Below are positions 14,754 through 22,018 of a DNA stretch of 29,570 nucleotides, in pieces (within the stretch, counting starts at the first letter, position 1; each line of letters begins with the position of its first letter). The position numbers and the translations under genes were made by a program. The DNA lies in NCBI GenBank assembly GCA_900550055.1, contig URQU01000024.1, forward strand, positions 1 through 29,570. Direction: 5' to 3'. This stretch comes from an uncultured Coriobacteriaceae bacterium (GTDB lineage: Bacteria; Actinomycetota; Coriobacteriia; Coriobacteriales; Eggerthellaceae). The notes beneath the pieces were generated by a model. That model saw only the letters and a list, made by a program, of their open reading frames with translations, had not been told where the DNA came from and made no database searches.

Positions 14754-17348
14754 CTATTCAGCCGGCTGCTCTTCTTTCGCCGCAGCGGCCTTCTTCGCGG
14801 TCGTCTTCTTCGCCGCGGGCTTCTTGGCGGCGGTCTTCTTCGCCGGCGCCTTCTTAGCGGCCGCCTTGGCCTCCTTGGCCGCAGCCTTCTTCTCCGCCTC
14901 GATCTCCTTACCCGGGCAGCTGAAGTTCGGGCACAGCTTCCAAGGGCCGCGCGTGGTCGTCACGATGACCATAGGCGCACCGCAGTGCTCGCAAACCTCG
15001 TCGGTGGCAGTGATGGCGCCGTACTGCGGAAGCGGGTAGCCCACGCCGCACTCGTCGTAGTTCTCGCAGCGGATGGAGCGCTTCAGGGTACGCGGGTTCT
15101 TCTGCGCGATGAGTTTGGCCTTCTTACCGGCCTCAGCACACTTCGGGCACTCACCCACCACCACGTCGGGTTCCTTGTTCGTCTCGCAGTTCGGGTCGAT
15201 GCACAGCGTGCGCGGCTTGGAGCGGAACGCCGTCACCTTCACCTGGGGCATGCCGCACGTGGGGCACGGGTCGGGCAGCGACTCCACCTTGCCCTTCGGC
15301 AGCGGATAGGTGACGTCGCAATCCGGCCAGCCGGCGCAGCCGATGAACATGCCGCGCGTCTTCTGAGACACGCGAATCTGCAGGTCCTTGCCGCATTTGG
15401 GGCATTTGCCCACGTAGGCATCGGCCGCCACGGCATCCGCCAGGGCGTCTTTGACCTCCTCGGAATGCGGCAGCAGGTTGGCAAGCTGCTCGGAGAGCAG
15501 GTTGCGGCTGTTGGTGACCACCGCATCTTTGGTGTTGCGGCCCTCGGCGATGTTGTCCATCTCCTCTTCCAGCTCGGCCGTCATCTGCGGATGCGTGATG
15601 TGCGGGGCGAACTTGTCAAGAGCGTCGCAAACCGCCATGCCCAGCTGGCTGGGCTCGATGGGGTCGTTCTGGATGTACTTCACCGTGTACAGGCGCTCGA
15701 TGATGCTGTGGCGCGTGGACTTCGTGCCCAGGCCCAGCTTCTCCATCTCCTGGATCAGCTTGCCCTGGCTGTAGCGCGCCGGCGGCTCGGTCTGCTTTTT
15801 CGTGCACTCAGCGCCGTTGAAGGCGATCTGCTGTCCCTCGCTCATGGCGGGCAGCTGCTCGTCCTTCTTCATGCCGTACGGGTAGATGGCGCGGTAGCCC
15901 GGCGTCACCAGCACGTCGCCCTTGGCCGCGAAATGCTCGCCGCCCACTTCGAGCGTGACCTTCGTGCCCTCCACCACGGCCGCATCCGACAGCGTTGCCA
16001 GGAATCGGCGTGCGATGAGGTTGTACAGCTTGTAATCGGCCGGTGCCAGGTCGTCGGGCGTGGCCTTGGCCGTGGGATAGATGGGTGGATGGTCGGTGGT
16101 CTCCTTCTTGCCGCGCGTAGCGTGCAGCTCGCCGGCGGAGAGCAGCTGCTGGCAATACGGGGCGTACGCCGGGTTGCCCGAGATGGTCTTCACCACTTCG
16201 GCCAGGTCAAGCGAACTGGGATACACCGTGTTGTCGACACGCGGATAGGAGATATAGCCGTCCATGTACAGGCTTTCGGCGATGCGCATGGTTCGCGCCG
16301 GCGAAAGGCCCTCCGCCGAGGCCGCGGCCATGAGGCTGGTGGTGTTGAACGGCACGGGCGGTTGCTGCTTGCGCGTGCGCTTCTCCACCGCCGCCACCGT
16401 GGCGCTTGCCGCGCCCGAAACGGCGGCCATGGCCGCCTTCGCCGCCGCCTCCTCCTTGAAGCGGGCCGTGGAGTGCGGCGCCGTGAAGGCAAGCTCGCCG
16501 TCGCCGGCGGTCGGGCCGGCAGCGGCGCCGGCGTCGAAGGCGCCCTTGATCACCCAGTAGTCCTCGGGGATGAACGCCAAGCGCTCGCGCTCGCGCGCCA
16601 CGATCAGCGCCAGCGTGGGCGTCTGCACGCGGCCGGAGCTGCGCACGTTGCCGTAGCCGGCGAACTTGACCAGCGTGAGGTAGCGCGTGAGCACCGCGCC
16701 CCAGATCAGGTCGATATCCTGGCGGGATGCGCCGGCCGAGGCAAGGTTCGTATCAAGCTCCACCAGGTTAGAGAACGCGTGCATGATCTCCTCTTTCGTG
16801 AAAGCGCTGTAACGGGCGCGGGAAACCGGCGCCGTGGGATTGACCTCCTGGATGCACGACAGAGCATCCGAGCCGATCAGCTCGCCCTCACGGTCGAAGT
16901 CGGTCGCGATGACGATGGAGTCCGCCTTCTTCGCCAGGTTCTTCAGGCTGCGGATGATCTCCTTCTCCTTCGGGAGCTTCTCGATAGGCGCGTAGATCAG
17001 ATACGGCAAGGCGTCCATCTTCCACGCCTTCAGCTCAACGCCGTCCTCGATGAAGGGCTTCTTCTTTTTAAACGGCGGGCGCGCCAGGCTAGCGGGCAGC
17101 TGCGCCGGGATGGCCTCGCCCTCCGCGGTGACGCCTCGCCAGCCGCCGCGCTTCTTATATATAAGAGTAGGCGTGAAATCGGGCTCTAAGATATGGCCGC
17201 GCAGGCCGATGGTCACCCATTCCTCGCCGTCCACCTCGAACCGGTACACCGGCGTGGAATACACCTTGTCAGCCTTGGGCTTTTTCACGCCCAGCAACGC
17301 CGCGATCTTCGTCGCCGCGTCGTTCTTCTCGGTCACCACCAGCTTCAT
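14754..17348 (-). CDS. topA: DNA topoisomerase I (type IA), archaeal-like core
   Basis: An 864-residue enzyme that relaxes negative supercoils. The TOPRIM domain starts MKLVVTEKND with the catalytic Glu and has ATDFDREGELIG (D150, D152, E154). GRVQTPTLALIV lies near 239-250. The catalytic tyrosine is Y368 in ISYPRVDNTVYP, with R370 two residues on. The Tyr-Pro-Arg form and the N-terminal segment resemble archaeal topoisomerase I more than the usual bacterial TYMRTDS motif. Four C-terminal zinc-ribbon-like cysteine pairs follow (CPKCGK, CPTCGM, CPKCAE, CEHCGA). The protein ends in a 50-residue Lys/Ala-rich tail like those that aid DNA binding in actinobacterial TopA. The start at 17348 has GGAGGGTGCC in front. 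Length is ordinary. Confidence 0.95.
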   Translation of the reverse strand: MKLVVTEKNDAATKIAALLGVKKPKADKVYSTPVYRFEVDGEEWVTIGLRGHILEPDFTPTLIYKKRGGWRGVTAEGEAIPAQLPASLARPPFKKKKPFIEDGVELKAWKMDALPYLIYAPIEKLPKEKEIIRSLKNLAKKADSIVIATDFDREGELIGSDALSCIQEVNPTAPVSRARYSAFTKEEIMHAFSNLVELDTNLASAGASRQDIDLIWGAVLTRYLTLVKFAGYGNVRSSGRVQTPTLALIVARERERLAFIPEDYWVIKGAFDAGAAAGPTAGDGELAFTAPHSTARFKEEAAAKAAMAAVSGAASATVAAVEKRTRKQQPPVPFNTTSLMAAASAEGLSPARTMRIAESLYMDGYISYPRVDNTVYPSSLDLAEVVKTISGNPAYAPYCQQLLSAGELHATRGKKETTDHPPIYPTAKATPDDLAPADYKLYNLIARRFLATLSDAAVVEGTKVTLEVGGEHFAAKGDVLVTPGYRAIYPYGMKKDEQLPAMSEGQQIAFNGAECTKKQTEPPARYSQGKLIQEMEKLGLGTKSTRHSIIERLYTVKYIQNDPIEPSQLGMAVCDALDKFAPHITHPQMTAELEEEMDNIAEGRNTKDAVVTNSRNLLSEQLANLLPHSEEVKDALADAVAADAYVGKCPKCGKDLQIRVSQKTRGMFIGCAGWPDCDVTYPLPKGKVESLPDPCPTCGMPQVKVTAFRSKPRTLCIDPNCETNKEPDVVVGECPKCAEAGKKAKLIAQKNPRTLKRSIRCENYDECGVGYPLPQYGAITATDEVCEHCGAPMVIVTTTRGPWKLCPNFSCPGKEIEAEKKAAAKEAKAAAKKAPAKKTAAKKPAAKKTTAKKAAAAKEEQPAE

Positions 17349-17804
17349 GCGGCACCCTCCTTGCCTGCTCCGGCCGCCTTTGGGCCTGCTCGTTCACACG
17401 GTTGCCCCATTCGTAGTTTTACGTGTGCGGGGATAGTAGCGCCGCGCGGCGAAACGTCGCGGGCGGCGCAGGGGGTACTATACACGATTGACGGCGAGGA
17501 TGAGCTTGCGATTCCACGCGAGCCGCCCGCACGCGGCCCAAACGACGCAAAACCCGCCGCCTTCTACACGACGATACCGCGAAATTGCAGAATGCGTGTT
17601 GATTTCGTCGGCGGCGCGCGAAGGAACCGCGATGGTTTCGAGAACCTTGGCCCCCGCCGCCCGCGTTCGCGTAACCTTAGCATCAAGGAGCCGTCGAACC
17701 GCCGCATCTTCGCAGCGCAATCGCCGTATCACAGCATCACCGACGGCATCCTGCCCGTACGTAGCAACATGGAGGCCGCCCATTGGGCGGAAAGGGAGCG
17801 TCGC
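17349..17804. other. Intergenic region between topA and the small exported-protein gene
   Basis: About 456 bp without a convincing gene between divergent genes. Possible -10 boxes face both ways around 17476-17483 (TACTAT on plus, TATAGT on minus), but neither has a good -35. A minus frame of 101 codons (17478-17783) has no recognisable features. An in-frame plus-strand ATG at 17770 would extend the next gene by 12 residues but has no better ribosome site. Confidence 0.4.
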
Positions 17805-18284
17805 ATGGTACGAAAAGCACTGGGAGTTTGCCTTGGGAGCATTCTGGTCGTTTGCGTGGGCATAGGCTGTGCAAACGCGTTATTGCCCGCCACATCCACC
17901 GCAGCCCCGGTTGCCAATGCCGCAAGCAACGCCAAAACCACCGCCATGAACTCCGCTATCGACGCGTCGGGCGTCAAAGACGCCGTTTCCGATGCGCTTC
18001 TGGCCCACACCTGGGACATCGCCAACGCCACGGGCATCTCATCTGCGCAAGTGCAAACCTGCATCGAGAACCTCGACATCAAGGATTGGCAGGTTGCCGA
18101 CCTTCCCGCCAACGCCGTGCCCGCTAGCACCGTGTCCGGTTCCGCCGCGGGCGTCCCGGCCACGCTTACCACGTACAACAACCCCGGTTACGTCACCATC
18201 AGCGCGTACGGCCAAAGCATCGACCTTGCCGTCCCAGCTGCCGCGCAGCAATACCTCCCGCTCATCGCCTGCGCGAACCGGTAG
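17805..18284 (+). CDS. Small Ala-rich exported protein of unknown function
   Basis: A 159-residue protein I do not recognise. It starts MVRKALGVCLGSILVVCVGI with basic residues, then a hydrophobic core of about 18 residues, then ANALLPATSTAAPVANA. This is a typical signal peptide or membrane anchor. A lipobox is weak, because the -3 position before the nearest cysteine is Gly. The exported part is rich in Ala, Thr, Ser and Asn, contains few charged residues and ends in a compact stretch (YVTISAYGQSIDLAVPAAAQQYLPL). The ATG at 17805 follows GGGAG at good distance. It is monocistronic, with a strong terminator about 50 bp downstream. It could be a cell-envelope or secreted regulator of peptidase or wall function; there is no evidence for any of these. 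Confidence 0.72.
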   Translation: MVRKALGVCLGSILVVCVGIGCANALLPATSTAAPVANAASNAKTTAMNSAIDASGVKDAVSDALLAHTWDIANATGISSAQVQTCIENLDIKDWQVADLPANAVPASTVSGSAAGVPATLTTYNNPGYVTISAYGQSIDLAVPAAAQQYLPLIACANR

Positions 18285-18334
18285 ACGCAGCATGAAAGGC
18301 GCAAAACCTTTTCAGTAGCAGCAACCGAAAGCTT

Positions 18335-18377
18335 GAAGGCCCTTCCCGGGCATCATCTTGGGAAGGGCCTTCCTTTT
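18335..18377 (+). terminator. Rho-independent terminator of the small exported-protein gene
   Basis: GAAGGCCCTTCCC (18335-18347) pairs with GGGAAGGGCCTTC (18360-18372) around a 12-base loop, followed by CTTTT. It ends the plus-strand transcript. The complement could also act on the minus strand. Confidence 0.88.
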
Positions 18378-18577
18378 GCCTGCATCGCATTTCCGCTCAA
18401 GATCCATAGCCTGCGCCCCACAAACCGAAACCCTGGTCGAGCGCGAGCGCGAGCGCCTTCGAGCCGAAGCCGGAGGTCCCTAACACCAAATTCCCAGACG
18501 CAACTTTGCGTATCGGGGCTTCCCGTAACCTGCCCCGTTCGCTGCCGGCGACCATCCTTAACATCGCCCAACATACA
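18378..18577. other. Roughly 200-bp non-coding segment between two strong hairpins
   Basis: Bracketed by the terminators at 18335-18377 and 18578-18612. No open frame with family-like content is present. It contains a local GC stretch of repeated GAGCGC units near 18440-18450. A short independent transcript such as a small RNA is possible, but no good promoter was recognised on either strand. Confidence 0.35.
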
Positions 18578-18612
18578 GAAGGCGGCTTGCGATCCCCTCG
18601 CAAGCCGCCTTC
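18578..18612. terminator. Strong hairpin terminator downstream of the DUF1385 gene
   Basis: GAAGGCGGCTTGCGA (18578-18592) pairs perfectly with TCGCAAGCCGCCTTC (18598-18612) around a 5-base loop. It lies about 28 bp past the stop of the minus-strand DUF1385 gene. The plus side is followed by CCTTT, the minus side by CTGTATGTT, so it fits either direction. Confidence 0.82.
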
Positions 18613-18639
18613 CCTTTCGCTTATAACAACCTGTCCCGC

Positions 18640-20034
18640 CTACGCCTGAGCACCCCTGGCAGCGGCAGCGGCTTTCGCTGCCTCAAGCTCCTCGCGCTCA
18701 AGCACCTGCTGCATGGCGGCGATGGCGCACTCGAGCATGCCGTCGTCGGGCTCGTTGGTGGTCAGGTACTGCATCTGCATGCCCGGCCACAGCACCACCT
18801 TCACCAGCGGGTTTTCCGGATGGCTACCCGCCCAGCGCACGGTGATCTCGTAGCTGATGCCCGCGATCACCGGCATCAGCGCTATACGCGCCGCAATGAC
18901 GAGCGCCAGCTTCGGGGCGCCGTCGGGCACGCCCCACGCCGAGATGAGCGTGTTGAGCGGCGTGACGGTGTACACCAAAATGGCGATGATCATCACCATG
19001 ATCAGAAACGCCGTGCCGCAGCGCACGTGCAGCCGCGGGAACTGCCGCGCGTTTTCCGGGGTGAGCGGCAGCCCATGCTCGTAACAGTGGATGGTCTTAT
19101 GCTCGGCGCCGTGATAGCCGAACATGCGCTTGATATCGCTCATGCGCCCGATCAGCCAAATGTAGAACACGAACACGGCCACTCGCAAAAGGCCATCCAC
19201 GATGTTCCAGGCCAGCGTGTGCGCATCGTACTCGCCCACCAGCAGGTTCGTGATGAACGCCGGCGCCACGATGAACAGCACCACGCCCATGACCAGGCCC
19301 AGCACCATGGAGAATGCCATTTCCTTCTTGCCGAACACCGCATCTCCGTCGGACTTCGCCGCAGGCTCGCTTGCGGCCGCAGCGGGGATGCCGTCGGCTG
19401 ATGCCGATGCGGAAACCACCTCCAGCGAACGCTGCGCACCCAGGGCGTCGATCACGGTGTCGGGGCGGCCGAAATCGTCCTTCCAGGAGAACGTTGCGTT
19501 GGCAGGCCCGGGCACGGGCGCTTCGCCGTCAGGATCGCAAGCGTTCGGGTGCGCGGCCGAACAGGCATCGGCATCGCCAGCAAGCGGATGCAGCGAAGCG
19601 GCGCCTACGCCCACCATGGCGTCCTCGGCTCCCGAAGGCTCGCAAGCCGCAGCCTTTGCAGCCATTCGGTCGGAGCCGGTCGCCTTCGCCCATTGCGTAG
19701 AAGCTGAATCGGCCTCGTCTTCCTCATCCTCGTTGAACGCATGGAGCGCGGCGATTTCCAGCGCCTTGTAGCCCAGCACCAGCGATTCCACCATGGCGCG
19801 GCAACCGCGCACGCACGGCCAATACATCCAGCCGTTCTTCGATTGGCCGCTTGCCAAGTCGTGGGACTCCTCGTACACGCCGCCGTCCGGCTCGCGCACC
19901 CCTACGGCCCAATTGTACTTGCCGCGCATCATCACGCCTTCGAGCAGCGCCTGGCCGCCCACGTGCGTCTTGCGCGCGCCATCCTCGGAAAACGCTCGGG
20001 AAAGGTCGCTCTTAGGTTTCGCCACGCTACTCAC
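18640..20034 (-). CDS. DUF1385 (YqhQ-like) integral membrane protein
   Basis: A 464-residue protein of the YqhQ family, function unknown. Family marks are the N-terminal VGGQALLEGVMMRGKYNWAV, MFGYHGAEHKTIHCYEHG with histidines and glutamate that may bind metal, and FPRLHVRCGTAFL. Four or so hydrophobic segments are visible (around 240-260, 280-300, 355-375 and 385-405). Between residues 100 and 235 there is a low-complexity acidic/Ala-rich insert that normal members of about 300-320 residues lack. The GTG at 20034 overlaps the end of thyX by 8 bp; another GTG at 20025 is possible. The ribosome site is weak, so translation probably depends on coupling to thyX. Confidence 0.88.
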   Translation of the reverse strand: MSSVAKPKSDLSRAFSEDGARKTHVGGQALLEGVMMRGKYNWAVGVREPDGGVYEESHDLASGQSKNGWMYWPCVRGCRAMVESLVLGYKALEIAALHAFNEDEEDEADSASTQWAKATGSDRMAAKAAACEPSGAEDAMVGVGAASLHPLAGDADACSAAHPNACDPDGEAPVPGPANATFSWKDDFGRPDTVIDALGAQRSLEVVSASASADGIPAAAASEPAAKSDGDAVFGKKEMAFSMVLGLVMGVVLFIVAPAFITNLLVGEYDAHTLAWNIVDGLLRVAVFVFYIWLIGRMSDIKRMFGYHGAEHKTIHCYEHGLPLTPENARQFPRLHVRCGTAFLIMVMIIAILVYTVTPLNTLISAWGVPDGAPKLALVIAARIALMPVIAGISYEITVRWAGSHPENPLVKVVLWPGMQMQYLTTNEPDDGMLECAIAAMQQVLEREELEAAKAAAAARGAQA

Positions 20035-20707
20035 GCGTGACTTTCGGATACGGGTTACCGCAGGTCATCTTACCCTCCGGGCACGTGCCGCGCACGCACG
20101 GCGCACCGGCGTCGGCGAAGATGAACGGAGCCGTGGGGCGCGCCAGCTCCAGCATGCGATGCGCCATGTCGCGGATCTCCCATTGAGCGCGGTTGCAGCA
20201 GCGCAGGCTGAAGAAGTGCAGCAGCTCGCGAACGTTCATGGTGATGACGATCTTGCTCTCCGCGGCGTTGGGCAGCAGGTAGCGCGCGTCCTCGGCGGGC
20301 ACGCCCGCCTCGAGCAGCGCATGGTAGGCGTCCACCGCTGCCTGGATGGCCTTGTCGAACGCCTCGGACGCCTCGGCGTTGCCTGCGATGCTCTCAGGCT
20401 TGACCACTGCCACATCGCCCGTGAACTTCACGTAACGCTGGCTTTGCTGGTTGAAGCTGGCGATGCGATGGCGCACGAGCTGATGCGTGAGCGCTCGAGA
20501 CACGCCGTCGACGGCGAACGTGTAGCTTGCATGCTCAAGGGTGCTGAAATGCCCCGAGGACATGATGGTGGTAAGCACGCTCTCGATGCGCTCGGGGGGC
20601 ATGGTCCCCATCAGCTCGGCCGCGCCTACGGGCGCATAGCACAAACGCGCCGCCGTGGCGATGGCGCGCTCCGGATCAGGGGTGTGGTAGAGCAGCTCTA
20701 CGTGCAT
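20027..20707 (-). CDS. thyX: Flavin-dependent thymidylate synthase
   Basis: A 226-residue ThyX. It makes dTMP from dUMP using FAD, NADPH and methylene-tetrahydrofolate, without producing dihydrofolate. The signature RHRx7S is RHR at 79-81 with S89, inside LVRHRIASFNQQSQRYV. MNVRELLHFFSLRCCNRAQWEIR is the usual nucleotide/FAD segment. Three cysteines sit near the C-terminus. AAGGAG precedes the ATG at 20707. A thyA gene is not seen in the window. Together with tmk, about 9 kb away on the same strand, it provides dTTP synthesis. The downstream DUF1385 gene overlaps its 3' end. Confidence 0.96.
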   Translation of the reverse strand: MHVELLYHTPDPERAIATAARLCYAPVGAAELMGTMPPERIESVLTTIMSSGHFSTLEHASYTFAVDGVSRALTHQLVRHRIASFNQQSQRYVKFTGDVAVVKPESIAGNAEASEAFDKAIQAAVDAYHALLEAGVPAEDARYLLPNAAESKIVITMNVRELLHFFSLRCCNRAQWEIRDMAHRMLELARPTAPFIFADAGAPCVRGTCPEGKMTCGNPYPKVTRE

Positions 20708-20833
20708 GATATGCTCCTTATCTGAGAACGATTGCCCATCCGTCGCTTAAGCGGGCACGCAATCGGATACTATGGTTATACGTGCTAACGAATATATCGG
20801 CCGCCAAGCCGTTTCATAGAAGGGATACCTAAA

Positions 20834-21862
20834 ATGGCCGGAAACAACACGCCCGAACCCTCCGCACCCGCCGCTCAGGCAAACCACCGCCCCTTTGACG
20901 ACGCCGACATGCCCGGCGGCTTCCCCGAAACATGCGACCCTTCCTGCACCGGCGCCGAATCCACCATCGACGCGCAACCCTTCATCCCGAAGCTCACCAC
21001 CACCGATTGGAACGCGGAGTGGATGGCGTTGCAGCAGGTACGTCGCAAGGCCGACGACCCCTCCTACTGGGACTCCCGCTCCCACACCTTCCCTACCAGC
21101 ACCGAACCAAGCGCTTACGCGCGACGTTTCATCGAGCTGGCGGATATCCAGCCTAGGGAAACCGTGTTCGATATGGGATGCGGCACCGGTGCGCTTTCCG
21201 TGCCGCTCGGGCTCGCCGGCCACAAAGTGGTCGCCGCCGACTTCTCGCGCGGCATGCTCGACCGCATGTCGGAAGCGCTTGAGCAGGCCGATGTCCACAC
21301 GGTCTTCCCCATGCAGCTGAGCTGGGAGGAAGATTGGGCTGCCAAGGGCGTGCGCCCGGGCATGGTGGACGTGTGCACCGCCTCCCGCAGCATCGCCACC
21401 GCCAACCTGCGCGACAGCCTGCTGCGCCTGACCGATATCGCACGCCGACGCGTGTGCATCACGCTGACCACCGGTTCGAGCCCCCGTACCGACGAGCGCA
21501 TCATGGCAGACCTCGGGCTCAAGGATGCGCTGTGCCCCGATTACCTGTACGCCATCAACATCCTGACCGCAGAGGGGATCCTCCCCCAGGTCGACTTCAT
21601 CCGCTCCGAGCGCAACGACACCTTCGATACCCCCGAGCAGGCTGCGGAAAGCCTGCGCCGCATGATCGACGGGGCAGCCGGCGCCGTCGTCGGCGAGCAG
21701 CAGCGTCAAGCCGCCTACGTGCGCTTGCACGCCTGGCTCAACGACAACCTCGTGCCCAACGAGCACGCCGGATCGCCCGACGGCCACGGCGGCGTGCAAA
21801 AGGCGCTGCGCCTGCGCAACCCCCGCGTGATCACCTGGGCCTTCATCGCCTGGGACAAGTAG
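20834..21862 (+). CDS. Class I SAM-dependent methyltransferase
   Basis: A 342-residue methyltransferase. Motif I, TVFDMGCGTGALSVPLGLAG, lies at residues 110-129, followed by VVAADFSRGMLDRM (motif II). The N-terminal 55 residues are Pro/Ala-rich and probably disordered. The substrate is unknown; the last 80 residues have no obvious motif. The start at 20834 is preceded by AGAAGGGAT. It is divergent from thyX across 126 bp, in which no -35/-10 pair stands out. A strong terminator follows at 21894-21923. Resemblance to tRNA or small-molecule methyltransferases cannot be decided from the sequence alone. Confidence 0.85.
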   Translation: MAGNNTPEPSAPAAQANHRPFDDADMPGGFPETCDPSCTGAESTIDAQPFIPKLTTTDWNAEWMALQQVRRKADDPSYWDSRSHTFPTSTEPSAYARRFIELADIQPRETVFDMGCGTGALSVPLGLAGHKVVAADFSRGMLDRMSEALEQADVHTVFPMQLSWEEDWAAKGVRPGMVDVCTASRSIATANLRDSLLRLTDIARRRVCITLTTGSSPRTDERIMADLGLKDALCPDYLYAINILTAEGILPQVDFIRSERNDTFDTPEQAAESLRRMIDGAAGAVVGEQQRQAAYVRLHAWLNDNLVPNEHAGSPDGHGGVQKALRLRNPRVITWAFIAWDK

Positions 21863-21893
21863 CCCTCGCAAACGGGCGCACCCCTCATAACGT

Positions 21894-21923
21894 AAACGGC
21901 CGCGGAACCATCCGCGGCCGTTT
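21894..21923. terminator. Bidirectional terminator between methyltransferase and asnB
   Basis: AAACGGCCGCGGA (21894-21906) pairs perfectly with TCCGCGGCCGTTT (21911-21923) around the loop ACCA, with A- and T-rich ends on both sides. It can stop both convergent genes. Confidence 0.88.
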
Positions 21924-21931
21924 CTCACGTC

Positions 21932-21962
21932 GGACACATTGGGGACGTAGCACTATCTGTCC
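21932..21962. repeat. REP-like palindromic motif
   Basis: GGACA (21932-21936) and TGTCC (21958-21962) flank a core that includes TGGGGACGTA. The same 10-mer occurs at 12715-12724 in another intergenic region. Such GGGGAC-type palindromes are commonly scattered by REP-associated transposases; no such gene is in the window. Confidence 0.35.
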
Positions 21963-22018
21963 ATTCCCAACGGTGAGCTCGCACGCCCGCGCACCAACGC
22001 GCTCACGCGCAGACCCGT

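Noticed and set aside
14715..17189. 824-codon plus-strand frame opposite topA
   Set aside because: Antisense to a clearly functional topoisomerase; the translation is repetitive Arg/Leu/His-rich and has no domain character.
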